NCBI GenBank assembly: GCA_017857895.1
Contig: JAFMCG010000002.1
Span: 1 to 54,654 of the forward strand
Length of the DNA stretch: 54,654 bases
Direction of reading: 5' to 3'
From: Burkholderiaceae bacterium
GTDB lineage: Bacteria; Pseudomonadota; Gammaproteobacteria; Burkholderiales; Burkholderiaceae_B
This document shows, piece after piece, positions 1-8,319 of this stretch; positions within the stretch are counted from its first letter, which is position 1; each line of letters begins with the position of its first letter. The position numbers were made by a program, and so were the translations under genes. Under the pieces are notes generated by a model, which worked only from the letters and a program-made list of their open reading frames with translations, was not told where the DNA came from and searched no databases.

Positions 1-1
1 T

Positions 2-157
2 TCCGACATTAATCGACAAATCAGCCTGTTAATCAAGCAAAAATCCGACAACTCATTATTTGAGGTCTCGTTTGTTAACAAGTTGGATCCTGCAGCTATT
101 TTTTTAGATCCACCCATTTGTATAGCCAAGCCCCAAAAAATAGGATATTTTGACTGA
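2..157 (+). CDS. possible C-terminal end of an unknown gene, cut by the window edge
   Basis: Frame 2 is open from the first bases to a TGA at 155-157, about 51 codons, while the other two forward frames hit stops within the first 12 codons. The encoded tail ends in IAKPQKIGYFD and matches no family I recognise. The DNA is clearly more AT-rich than the genes that follow, so it could be a horizontally acquired gene end or simply an open stretch arising by chance. No start is visible because the window begins inside it. Only longer upstream sequence can decide. Confidence 0.25.
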   Translation, partial: SDINRQISLLIKQKSDNSLFEVSFVNKLDPAAIFLDPPICIAKPQKIGYFD

Positions 158-272
158 GCTTTCAGCGCGCCCAAGATCATTGATGTGGTGATAAACTGCG
201 GCTTAGCAATTGGTCGTTGCACATTTTCTGTGCAAACCTAAAAAATCATTAAAAATCAAGCGGTTACCAAGT
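158..272. other. intergenic region before tRNA-Gly with a small hairpin
   Basis: About 115 bases of AT-rich DNA without a convincing reading frame. TTGCACA (217-223) and TGTGCAA (229-235) form a 7-bp hairpin with a 5-base loop. It is followed by ACC and an A-rich run rather than a T-run, so it does not look like a plus-strand terminator. A tRNA promoter is expected here, but I see no clear -35/-10 pair. Confidence 0.3.
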
Positions 273-346
273 GCGGGTGTGGTTCAATGGTAGAACGGCG
301 GCTTCCCAAGCCTCAAGCGTGGGTTCGATTCCCATCACCCGCTCCA
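273..346 (+). tRNA. tRNA-Gly (anticodon CCC)
   Basis: The sequence folds as a complete tRNA: acceptor arm GCGGGTG pairing with CACCCGC, D-arm GTTC/GAAC, anticodon loop TTCCCAA with anticodon CCC at 305-307, T-arm with GGTTCGATTCC, and an encoded CCA at 344-346. It matches the layout of the E. coli glyU (CCC) gene closely. The anticodon stem has one C-U mismatch (299 opposite 313). It decodes GGG glycine codons. Confidence 0.95.
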
Positions 347-419
347 CAAAGACATTTGTCGGGTGAGCCATTAGTTTGACGGATCAATCAAACATTCGCC
401 CAAAGGGCAAATAAAAATC

Positions 420-1829
420 ATGCATGAAATTATTTGTCCGCATTGCAACAAAGCCTTCAAAATCGATGAGACCGGTTACGCCGACATCCTGAAACAAGTG
501 CGCGATGGTGATTTCGAAAAGCAGTTGCATGAACGGCTTGAATTGGCTGAGCAGGACAAGCGCAGTGCAGTCGAATTGGCGCAAGCCAAAATCACTGGTG
601 AGTTGCAAAAGAGCGCGGCGGCCAAAGAAGCTGAAATACAAGACCTGAGGGCGCGACTCGATGCCGGGGAGGTTACGCGCCAACTGGCCGTCGCCCAAGC
701 ACTAAGTGCTGTTGAAAAAGAACGTGATGCGCTAGCCCATGATCTTGCGCAAGCCAAGCGCGACCGAGAAGCCATGGCCGAGTTGGCTCAAGCCAACTTA
801 CTCAACGAGTTGCAAAAGACCACTGCAGCTAAAGAAATCGAGATCCAAGCCTTGAGAGCCAAACTCGATGCGGGCACTGTGACACAAAAACTCGCCATCA
901 CTGAGGCCGTGTCTGCGGTTGAAAAAGAGCGTGATGAATTAAAGAATGGTCTTGAAAAAATCGTCTTCGAAAAACACTTGGCCGAGCAGTCATTAAAAGA
1001 AAAGTACGAAACGCAGCTCAAAGACCGCGATGACGCCATTGATCGATTGCGCGACATGAAAGCACGGCTGTCCACCAAGATGGTGGGCGAAACGCTTGAG
1101 CAACATTGTGAAACCGAGTTCAATCGGGTGCGCGCCATGGCCTTTCCGCGGGCTTACTTCGAGAAAGACAACGATGCGCGCGCAGGCAGCAAGGGGGATT
1201 TCATTTTTCGGGATAGGGACGAGAGCGATACCGAAATTGTGTCGATCATGTTCGAGATGAAAAATGAGAGTGATGAGACCACCACCAAGAAAAAGAATGA
1301 AGACTTTTTCAGAGAGCTAGACAAAGACCGAACTGAAAAAGGTTGCGAGTACGCGGTTTTGGTGTCGTTGTTAGAGCCCGACAGCGAGCTCTATAACGGC
1401 GGGATTGTGGATGTGTTTCATCGCTATCCCAAGATGTACGTGATACGCCCTCAGTTCTTCATCCCCATCATCACGTTGCTGCGTAACGCGGCCATGAATT
1501 CGCTCAAATACAAAACCGAACTGGCCCAAGTCAGGGCGCAAAACATTGACATCACCAACTTCGAGGCGCAACTCGAAAATTTTAAAAGCGCTTTTGGAAA
1601 AAATTACGACCTAGCCGCTAAGCGATTTCAGACGGCGATTGATGAGATCGATAAGTCGATTGATCACTTGCAAAAAACCAAAGAGGCTTTGCTCGGCACC
1701 GATCGAAACTTGCGCTTGGCCAACGATAAGGCGCAAGACGTCACGATCAAAAAACTGGCGCGGGGCAACCCCACGATGGCGGCAAAGTTTGCTGAACTCA
1801 AAAGCCTTGAGTCACCAAAGTCCGAGTAA
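420..1829 (+). CDS. DUF2130 family coiled-coil protein
   Basis: A 469-residue protein of the DUF2130 (COG4487) family, whose function is not established. It opens with a CPHC zinc-knuckle-like motif (residues 6-9), continues with a long charged coiled coil (about 25-210), and ends in the conserved DUF2130 region (about 215-400) with [17 protein letters not shown] and [15 protein letters not shown]. That segment resembles a nuclease-fold core (D...E.K), which is my inference. The coiled coil contains a 69-residue tandem duplication: residues 52-120 match 121-180. The gene stands alone between tRNA-Gly and kch. Start chosen: ATG at 420; the ribosome site is weak (AAAGGG at about 401). Confidence 0.85.
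   Translation: MHEIICPHCNKAFKIDETGYADILKQVRDGDFEKQLHERLELAEQDKRSAVELAQAKITGELQKSAAAKEAEIQDLRARLDAGEVTRQLAVAQALSAVEKERDALAHDLAQAKRDREAMAELAQANLLNELQKTTAAKEIEIQALRAKLDAGTVTQKLAITEAVSAVEKERDELKNGLEKIVFEKHLAEQSLKEKYETQLKDRDDAIDRLRDMKARLSTKMVGETLEQHCETEFNRVRAMAFPRAYFEKDNDARAGSKGDFIFRDRDESDTEIVSIMFEMKNESDETTTKKKNEDFFRELDKDRTEKGCEYAVLVSLLEPDSELYNGGIVDVFHRYPKMYVIRPQFFIPIITLLRNAAMNSLKYKTELAQVRAQNIDITNFEAQLENFKSAFGKNYDLAAKRFQTAIDEIDKSIDHLQKTKEALLGTDRNLRLANDKAQDVTIKKLARGNPTMAAKFAELKSLESPKSE
573..962 (+). repeat. tandem in-frame duplication, period 207 bp, inside the DUF2130 gene
   Basis: Two copies of a coiled-coil segment sit head to tail. Copy 1 starts [13 protein letters not shown] at residue 52 and copy 2 starts [13 protein letters not shown] at residue 121. 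Both continue with AAKE.EIQ.LRA.LDAG, then V..LA, then SAVEKERD. The copies have diverged at the DNA level, so the event is not recent. The period is a whole number of codons and the frame is preserved. Confidence 0.8.
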
Positions 1830-1892
1830 TAGGCGCCATGTCTTTGGGGTAAGCCATTTTATGGTTATGGTCTAAACTTCATTTGGTTTATT

Positions 1893-1915
1893 GCGCACCA
1901 CTGCGCTATTTTTTT
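1893..1915 (+). terminator. weak intrinsic terminator after the DUF2130 gene
   Basis: GCGCA (1893-1897) pairs with TGCGC (1902-1906) around a CCAC loop and is followed by TATTTTTTT. The stem is only 5 bp but GC-rich, and it lies 64 bases after the DUF2130 stop codon. Confidence 0.45.
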
Positions 1916-1947
1916 AATCCTTGCGTGGTACCGTTGGACACCAAATC

Positions 1948-3255
1948 ATGAGCGATCTTCCAGCTGCAATCTCACTTCGGCCCACGTTGTTGCGCCGGAA
2001 CGCCATGTGGCTCAATGGGCACTTAGCCAAAATTTTGGCGCTGGCGGTTTTATTTGATGCGTTTTGGATTGGGTATCCGCTGGCTGCGAGGGTTTTAAAT
2101 GGCGAGCATTTGTCCTGGTTTTCCGAGGAATCTTGGCGTGACATCATTCGGGCTGTGGGGTTGTTGGATTTGCCTTCAGTTGCTTTCTCACTGAGCTTGT
2201 TGTTGATGTTTTTTGGATTGTGGGCTCGAGCTCGCGTGGCTTGGGCTTTTAGCCTGATCCTTTTGATCCCCACAACCATCATCTCGGCCTTGAAAGCCGT
2301 TAGCCTATACGACCCGGTTATCTTGTACAACGTGGCCTTGATATTGGCTTTGATTCGTTACTGGTCGATTTTTAGTCGTAGCAGTCTAGCCGCGGGCACC
2401 CTGTTTGCTTTGGCCAGTTTTGTGTCGCTTATTTGGTACGCCATGTTGGGGTCGTTGTATTTGGGCAGAGACTTCACACCCCCCATTGAAGACGTTGCGA
2501 CGGCGGCATATTTTTCGGTCGTGGCAATGTCAACAGTTGGTTTTGGGGATATCGTGCCCACCACCCATACCTCTCGTTTGTTCGTGATTTCTGTGGTTGT
2601 GGTGGGCCTCACGGTCTTTGCAACCGCACTCGGGGCCGTTATCACGCCCTTGATTGGTGGCAAACTTCGAGAGTTGATTCAGCGTAAAACGAGACATTCC
2701 ATGAGAAAAAACCATTTGATCTTATGCGGTTCGACACCGTTGGCGACAAACCTTTATAAAAGCTTGACAGCCAAGGGAGAGGCGATAACAGTGATCCTTA
2801 AGACCAATGTGAATCATGAGTACCCGCCTAATACCGATATTATTTGGGGCGATGCCTCAGGTACAGAAACATTACTTGAGGCAGGCGTCATGGATGCAAA
2901 GGTCGTGTTGGCCCTGCGTGACGATGACTCGGACAATGCCTTTATTGTTTTGGCGGTCAAGTCCTTTGACAACTGCCCGGCCAAAACAGTGGCTGTTGTC
3001 AATGCCAGCCAAAACTTAGAGAAAATGCGTCGCGTGAATGCCGACATGGTTTTTTCACCGCAACTGTTAGGCGCTGAGCTTTTGTCCCGAACGTTGTTAG
3101 GTGAAAAATTCGACAGTTCAATTTTCTATGAGCTGTCTTTTGCCAAATCTATCGCTGCTGAGCCAACGGTCGAATCCAATGAGCCCCTCGTTGAACAAAC
3201 GTCTCAATCCATATCGTCGGCCAACCCCACCACCACCAACAAAACCACTTCTTGA
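1948..3255 (+). CDS. kch: voltage-gated potassium channel-like protein (Kch)
   Basis: Inner-membrane K+ channel subunit with a cytoplasmic RCK (TrkA-N) domain, 435 residues. The N-terminal half has several membrane segments. The pore loop carries the selectivity filter STVGFGDIVP, and the RCK domain begins at MRKNHLILCGS with a Rossmann fold. The order and motifs follow E. coli Kch along the whole length (for example LFVISVVVVGLTVFAT and FSPQLLGAELL). The reading frame is open upstream to a TTG at 1921, but ATG 1948 (MSDLPAAIS) fits better. The Ser/Thr-rich tail is poorly conserved in the family. Its stop overlaps the extended frame of trhO, so the two may be co-transcribed. Confidence 0.9.
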   Translation: MSDLPAAISLRPTLLRRNAMWLNGHLAKILALAVLFDAFWIGYPLAARVLNGEHLSWFSEESWRDIIRAVGLLDLPSVAFSLSLLLMFFGLWARARVAWAFSLILLIPTTIISALKAVSLYDPVILYNVALILALIRYWSIFSRSSLAAGTLFALASFVSLIWYAMLGSLYLGRDFTPPIEDVATAAYFSVVAMSTVGFGDIVPTTHTSRLFVISVVVVGLTVFATALGAVITPLIGGKLRELIQRKTRHSMRKNHLILCGSTPLATNLYKSLTAKGEAITVILKTNVNHEYPPNTDIIWGDASGTETLLEAGVMDAKVVLALRDDDSDNAFIVLAVKSFDNCPAKTVAVVNASQNLEKMRRVNADMVFSPQLLGAELLSRTLLGEKFDSSIFYELSFAKSIAAEPTVESNEPLVEQTSQSISSANPTTTNKTTS

Positions 3256-3272
3256 CCCTTGCATCGAGCCCC

Positions 3273-4013
3273 ATGCCCATTACCAATATTGCTGCCTACC
3301 ACTTTGTTAACCTTCATCAGCTCGAAAGCTTCAAGCAAGCGGTTCGGCAAGCATGTGAAGACCATGACTTAAAAGGCACTGTGTTGCTTTCCGCGGAAGG
3401 GATCAATCTTTTCTTGGCGGGTGATAGAACGGCTATTGATGGGTTTGTCAGTTGGTTAAGGGCGCACGCCGAATTCGCGGCACTTCAGGTGAAGTACAGC
3501 GAATCGCAGGCCGTGCCCTTTAAGCGGCTCAAGGTCAAAATCAAAAACGAAATCATCCGGATGAATCACCCGACGATACAACCGCAAGACGGTCGGGCTC
3601 CGGCCGTCGACGCACTCACGGCCAAACGATGGATTGAGCGGGGGCAAGATGATAGGGGTCGGCCCCTGGTGTTGTTAGACACGCGAAATGATTTTGAAGT
3701 GCAGGCTGGTACTTTCAAGGGGGCGGTGTCGTGGCAGTTGAGCCGCTTTACCGAGTTCCCAGAGGCGGTTCGCGCCCATGCCGATGATCTGCAAGAAAAG
3801 ACCGTCATTAGTTTTTGTACCGGTGGTATCCGTTGTGAAAAAGCGGCCATCTATATGCGGTCAATTGGTCTGGATAATGTCTATCAGCTTGATGGTGGTA
3901 TTTTGAAATACTTTGAGCAAGCGGGTGGCACAGGCTACGAGGGCACGTGCTTTGTGTTCGACGAGCGCGAGACATTGGATCCCGCGCTGCGCCCAGTGCC
4001 GTTGATGCCTTAG
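3273..4013 (+). CDS. trhO: tRNA uridine(34) hydroxylase, rhodanese-domain protein (TrhO/YceA)
   Basis: TrhO hydroxylates U34 of certain tRNAs to 5-hydroxyuridine in an oxygen-dependent reaction. The 246-residue product has the N-terminal UPF0176 domain (ITNIAAYHF, LSAEGINLFLAG) and a C-terminal rhodanese domain (LLDTRNDFE) with the active-site cysteine loop CTGGIRCEKA. Length is slightly below E. coli YceA. The frame is open to a TTG at 3252 overlapping the kch stop, but ATG 3273 (MPITNIAAY) matches family starts. It converges with metG, with 22 bases between stops. Confidence 0.92.
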   Translation: MPITNIAAYHFVNLHQLESFKQAVRQACEDHDLKGTVLLSAEGINLFLAGDRTAIDGFVSWLRAHAEFAALQVKYSESQAVPFKRLKVKIKNEIIRMNHPTIQPQDGRAPAVDALTAKRWIERGQDDRGRPLVLLDTRNDFEVQAGTFKGAVSWQLSRFTEFPEAVRAHADDLQEKTVISFCTGGIRCEKAAIYMRSIGLDNVYQLDGGILKYFEQAGGTGYEGTCFVFDERETLDPALRPVPLMP

Positions 4014-4035
4014 TTCAAGAAAGGTCGCAATAGCC

Positions 4036-6111
4036 TTAACGGATTCGCATACCCGGTGTGGCACCGCTAGCGGGATCTAGCAAGTAAATGCCAGGATCGG
4101 TGTCCTCATTGGCATGGCTGGCGGCTAACACCATGCCCTCAGAGATACCGAATTTCATTTTCCGTGGCGCTAGGTTAGCCACCAATACTGTCAAACGATT
4201 GACCAAATCCTCCGGTCTATACGCCGACTTGATCCCTGAAAAAACCTGCCGGTGTGTGCCTTCGCCCACATCTAATGTGAGCTTTAAGAGCTTGTGCGAA
4301 CCCTCAACGGCCTCGCAAGCGACGATCTTGGCTACCCGCAGGTCAAGCTTGGCAAAGTCATCAATTGTGATGGTTGGTGCAATGGCTTCGCCGCCAGGAG
4401 CCACGGGCGGGGTTTGTGCCTCTTCGGGTGGCTCGAATAACTGCCCCATCATCTCAGGAGTGACCCGTTGCATCAGGTGCTTAAAAGGCGCCACATGGGT
4501 TGGTAAGACACCGGCGTCTGTCCAGACAAAAGAACGATCCAAGCCGAATAGTGCTTTGGCGACCCGCTCGGTTAGCGCCGGTAAGATCGGGGTCAGCATG
4601 ACTGATAACGCTTTGAAGCCAGCCAAAGTGCGCGAACAGATGTCTTGTAGCTCATCGCGTTGTGCGTCTGTGGCTTGAGCAAGGGTTTTCGCCAAAACCC
4701 AAGGCTGGGCTGTGTCGAACCCTTGGTTGATTGTGTCAGCGTGAGCCATGATTTCACGGATGGCGCGACCGTATTCACGATCTTCTAAGTGATTTCGGAT
4801 TTCATCGCTCGCGGCCAACCATTGGGCGTCTAACACAGCCTCATCGCCGTTGTAGCGCAGTTGCCCTTCAAAGTGCTTGCTGATGAAATTGGCCGCGCGG
4901 CTGGCGATGTTGATGTATTTGCCAATCAAGTCGCTATTAACCCGAGCCAAGAAATCGTCTGGGTTGAAGTCAATGTCCTCGACTCGGCTGTTGAGCTTGG
5001 CGGCAATGTAATAGCGCAGCCATTCGGCGTCCATACCCAGTTCCAGATAGCGCAGGGGTGAAATGCCGGTTCCGCGACTCTTTGACATCTTCTCGCCGTT
5101 GACGGTAATAAAACCGTGGACATTGAGTTGGTCAGGGGTTTTGCGTCCAGAGAACCGCAAGGTCGCTGGCCAGAACAGCGCATGAAAGTAGACGATGTCT
5201 TTGCCAATGAAGTGAATCTGCTCGGTATCACCTTCAGGGTCGAGTAAGGTGTCGTAATTCAAACCAATTTTTTGGCAATAGGCCATCAGCGAGGCAAGAT
5301 AACCCACCGGCGCATCGAGCCAAACATAAAAATACTTGCCTGGCGCACCGGGGATTTCAATCCCAAAATAAGGCGCATCGCGAGAAATGTCCCAGTCCCC
5401 GAGTTTGGCTGTGCCATCATTGTCGCCAAGCCACTCTAAGGTTTTGGCGAGTACTTCACTTTGCAGGTGAGACACGCCTCGCGCGTTTTGACCGGCGGTC
5501 CAATCGCGTAAAAATGCCACACAGCGTTCGTCTGAAAGCTTAAAAAAGAAATGTTCAGACGATTTCAAGACGGGCTTGGCGCCAGTGAGCGAGCTGTAGG
5601 GCTCAATCAAATCTGTTGGGGCGAAGACCGCACCGCACTTTTCACAAGCGTCACCATACTGATCCTTGGCGTGACACTTGGGACACTCACCTTTGATATA
5701 GCGGTCCGGTAAAAACATGCCTTTAACGGGGTCAAAGAATTGTTCGATGGATCGGGTCTCGATTAAATCGGCTGCCTTGAGCTTTCTGTAAATGTCTTGT
5801 GACAACACAACGTTTTCAGGCGAGTCGGTCGAGTGCCAATGATCAAATTTGATGTGAAAACCGTCGAGGTAGGACGGCCGTTCAGCGGCATAACGTGCCA
5901 CTAGGGCTTGTGGTGTGATGCCTTCAGACTCAGCCTTGAGCATGATCGGCGCGCCGTGGGTGTCGTCAGCGCCAACAAAATGCACGGTATGCCCAGCCAT
6001 TCGCATGCTGCGCACCCAAATATCGGCTTGGATGTACTCCATGATGTGGCCAATATGAAACGAGCCATTGGCATAAGGTAGGGCAGTGGTGACAAACAGC
6101 GTGCGCGACAT
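4036..6111 (-). CDS. metG: methionyl-tRNA synthetase
   Basis: Cytoplasmic class I aminoacyl-tRNA synthetase charging tRNA-Met, 691 residues. Visible motifs are the HIGH-type signature FHIGHIMEY near the N-terminus, the zinc-binding CPKC...CEKC knuckle (about residues 143-159), and KMSKSRG at about residue 342. The C-terminal tRNA-binding/dimerisation domain (about 585-691, [14 protein letters not shown]) is fused as in the long MetG type. The ATG at 6111 opens with [16 protein letters not shown], typical for the family. It lies just downstream, in its own direction, of the small membrane protein gene at 6194-6484. Confidence 0.97.
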   Translation of the reverse strand: MSRTLFVTTALPYANGSFHIGHIMEYIQADIWVRSMRMAGHTVHFVGADDTHGAPIMLKAESEGITPQALVARYAAERPSYLDGFHIKFDHWHSTDSPENVVLSQDIYRKLKAADLIETRSIEQFFDPVKGMFLPDRYIKGECPKCHAKDQYGDACEKCGAVFAPTDLIEPYSSLTGAKPVLKSSEHFFFKLSDERCVAFLRDWTAGQNARGVSHLQSEVLAKTLEWLGDNDGTAKLGDWDISRDAPYFGIEIPGAPGKYFYVWLDAPVGYLASLMAYCQKIGLNYDTLLDPEGDTEQIHFIGKDIVYFHALFWPATLRFSGRKTPDQLNVHGFITVNGEKMSKSRGTGISPLRYLELGMDAEWLRYYIAAKLNSRVEDIDFNPDDFLARVNSDLIGKYINIASRAANFISKHFEGQLRYNGDEAVLDAQWLAASDEIRNHLEDREYGRAIREIMAHADTINQGFDTAQPWVLAKTLAQATDAQRDELQDICSRTLAGFKALSVMLTPILPALTERVAKALFGLDRSFVWTDAGVLPTHVAPFKHLMQRVTPEMMGQLFEPPEEAQTPPVAPGGEAIAPTITIDDFAKLDLRVAKIVACEAVEGSHKLLKLTLDVGEGTHRQVFSGIKSAYRPEDLVNRLTVLVANLAPRKMKFGISEGMVLAASHANEDTDPGIYLLDPASGATPGMRIR

Positions 6112-6193
6112 AGGATTCCCGACGAAAGCTTAAGCGGGCTATTTTAATGCACGGGCATACTACCCCAAGATATGGGGTGAGTTTTGGGCGGCA

Positions 6194-6484
6194 TTAGCGA
6201 ATATCGCGGGCTTCGACGTCAGTTACGTTCTCGCGAGTCCGGCTATCGTGAGCCCGTTCACTTGAAGCCGCGTTCCCTTTGGTAAAGATGGGTTTGCGCT
6301 GAGCCTTTCGGTTTGTCCAGTACTCTTGCACTGAGAACCGTTGGCCACGCAATCGCGCCACCAAAAACAAGATGGCAACAGCGATAATGGTTGAAAATGT
6401 AAAAATTAATGCCATTCCTAAGCCGATAAGCGCCACAAGCGCCAGGGCCACGAACCGAAAAAGACGACCAATAAAATCTATCAT
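6194..6484 (-). CDS. small membrane protein of unknown function
   Basis: A 96-residue protein. Residues 8-45 form one long or two short hydrophobic segments (FVALALVALIGLGMALIFTF, then AVAILFLVA), followed by a basic region (RLRGQRFSVQEYWTNRKAQRK) and a polar tail. It looks like a cytoplasmic-tail inner-membrane protein. I do not recognise a named family. It is divergent from apbC (70 bases between starts) and 82 bases upstream of metG on the same strand, so it may share a transcript with metG. Confidence 0.65.
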   Translation of the reverse strand: MIDFIGRLFRFVALALVALIGLGMALIFTFSTIIAVAILFLVARLRGQRFSVQEYWTNRKAQRKPIFTKGNAASSERAHDSRTRENVTDVEARDIR

Positions 6485-6554
6485 ACGAAGAATCTAAAGC
6501 GGGTTGGAATCAAAGTCATACTTCGATTCTACGCCCCTTAAAGCGGAATAACCA

Positions 6555-7646
6555 ATGACTGTTACACCTGAAACGATCCAAGCCCTGCTCGAAAGAACAA
6601 CTGACCCCTTGTCAGGGCGGCCATTCAAAGAGAGCGTCAAAGACGTTGCTGTTGATTTGGCAACCGGCCAAGTCAGCCTGACGTTTGTACCCGGTTACCC
6701 CGTAGGCCGCAGCCAAGCCATGATTTTGGCGCCCTTGGTGCAGGCGCTCGACGCCGTTGACGTTCGTGACGCCAAAATAACGGTAGTCCCCAAAATTGCC
6801 AGCCACGCCGTTCGCGCTGGTGTTGATCGAGTCCCTGGGGTTAAGAACATTATTGCGGTAGCCTCGGGTAAGGGAGGCGTGGGCAAAAGCACCACGGCGG
6901 TTAATTTGGCCTTGGCATTGCGTGATGAAGGGGCTTTGGTCGGCGTGCTGGATGCCGATATTTATGGTCCCAGCGTGCCATTGTTAATCAACGTCTCTGG
7001 TCGCCCAGACTCCGCCGATGGCAAAACCATGGAGCCCATGGTCGGTCATGGCTTGAAAGCGAGTTCTATTGGATTTTTGGTTAATGCTGATTCACCCGCC
7101 ATTTGGCGTGGCCCTATGGTGACACAGGCGCTCGAACAGTTATTGCGAAAAACCAACTGGGGTGAGCTTGATTACCTGATTGTGGACATGCCCCCAGGCA
7201 CGGGCGACATCGCATTGACGCTTGCGCAAAGGGTGCCGGTGACCGGTGCAGTGATTGTGACCACGCCGCAAGACATTGCGTTACTCGATGCGCGCAAGGG
7301 CTTGCGAATGTTCGAAAAAGTGGAAGTACCGGTTTTGGGGGTGATCGAAAACATGTCTGTGCATGTCTGCGCTGAGTGCGGCCATATCGAGCATTTGTTT
7401 GGTCAAGGCGGTGCTGAGCGCATGGCCCAAGAGTTTTCTGTGCCGTGTTTGGGACGCCTGCCCTTGACATTGGCTATTCGAGAAAACGCCGATGCCGGTC
7501 ACCCGACGATTGTTGCCAATCCGGACTCTGCCGAGGCCAGCCTGTATCGGGAGATCGCTGGCCGTTTGGCTGGTCTAGTGGCGGCATTACCCAAAGACAT
7601 GCGCAGCAAAATGCCCCAAGTGGTGGTGGAAAAACGTCGCGAATAA
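6555..7646 (+). CDS. apbC: Mrp/ApbC-type iron-sulfur carrier P-loop ATPase
   Basis: Cytoplasmic scaffold/carrier that delivers Fe-S clusters to apo-proteins, 363 residues. Residues 1-90 form a MIP18/DUF59 domain (TVTPETIQALLERTTDPL). The ParA/MinD-like ATPase follows with the deviant Walker A GKGGVGKST (about 106-114), DADIYGPS, and the Mrp signature DYLIVDMPPGTGD. The cysteine pair CAEC at about residue 275, where Mrp proteins bind the cluster at the dimer interface, is present. An AAGCGGAA ribosome site precedes ATG 6555. The neighbours dcd and the decarboxylase are in the usual betaproteobacterial order. Confidence 0.93.
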   Translation: MTVTPETIQALLERTTDPLSGRPFKESVKDVAVDLATGQVSLTFVPGYPVGRSQAMILAPLVQALDAVDVRDAKITVVPKIASHAVRAGVDRVPGVKNIIAVASGKGGVGKSTTAVNLALALRDEGALVGVLDADIYGPSVPLLINVSGRPDSADGKTMEPMVGHGLKASSIGFLVNADSPAIWRGPMVTQALEQLLRKTNWGELDYLIVDMPPGTGDIALTLAQRVPVTGAVIVTTPQDIALLDARKGLRMFEKVEVPVLGVIENMSVHVCAECGHIEHLFGQGGAERMAQEFSVPCLGRLPLTLAIRENADAGHPTIVANPDSAEASLYREIAGRLAGLVAALPKDMRSKMPQVVVEKRRE

Positions 7647-7737
7647 GCCAATATGGCTGTCCAAGGACCCGTGTTTGAGTTAAGTCCGGGCCTTGGGCGT
7701 AAAATTCGGTCTTTGCCTCTACATCGGAACGAAAGCC

Positions 7738-8301
7738 ATGAGCATCATGAGCGACGCTTGGATTCGCCGCGAAGCCGCGAAAGGAATGATCGAGCCCTTT
7801 GAACCTGGCCAAGTGCGCGAGGGTGATAAAGGCCGTATTGTCAGTTATGGCACCAGCAGTTACGGCTATGACGTACGATGTGCCAATGAGTTCAAGATCT
7901 TCACCAACATCAATTCAACGATTGTTGACCCCAAAGCTTTCGACGAAAAGTCGTTCGTAGACTTCAGTGGTGATGTTTGCATCATCCCGCCAAACTCTTT
8001 TGCGCTGGCGCGCACCGTTGAATACTTCCGTATACCACGTAGTGTATTGACGATTTGCTTGGGTAAAAGTACTTATGCCCGTTGCGGGATCATTGTTAAC
8101 GTCACACCGCTTGAACCCGAATGGGAAGGGCATGTGACACTTGAATTCTCAAACACGACGCCGTTACCTGCCAAGATTTATGCGGGAGAAGGCTGCGCTC
8201 AAATGTTGTTTTTTGAGGGCGATCAGGTTTGTGAAACCTCATATCGCGATCGTGGTGGTAAATATCAGGGCCAACGTGGCGTAACCTTACCGCGCACTTG
8301 A
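7738..8301 (+). CDS. dcd: dCTP deaminase
   Basis: Deaminates dCTP to dUTP, feeding dTMP synthesis, 187 residues. Characteristic blocks are [28 protein letters not shown], the active-site region [24 protein letters not shown] with the catalytic Glu, and the C-terminal [13 protein letters not shown]. The frame is open upstream to 7693, but betaproteobacterial homologues start at the equivalent of [11 protein letters not shown] (ATG 7738). ATG 7747 is a second possibility. It lies between apbC and the decarboxylase, 18 bases before the latter. Confidence 0.95.
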   Translation: MSIMSDAWIRREAAKGMIEPFEPGQVREGDKGRIVSYGTSSYGYDVRCANEFKIFTNINSTIVDPKAFDEKSFVDFSGDVCIIPPNSFALARTVEYFRIPRSVLTICLGKSTYARCGIIVNVTPLEPEWEGHVTLEFSNTTPLPAKIYAGEGCAQMLFFEGDQVCETSYRDRGGKYQGQRGVTLPRT

Positions 8302-8319
8302 TAACATGGAGCTGTCTCA

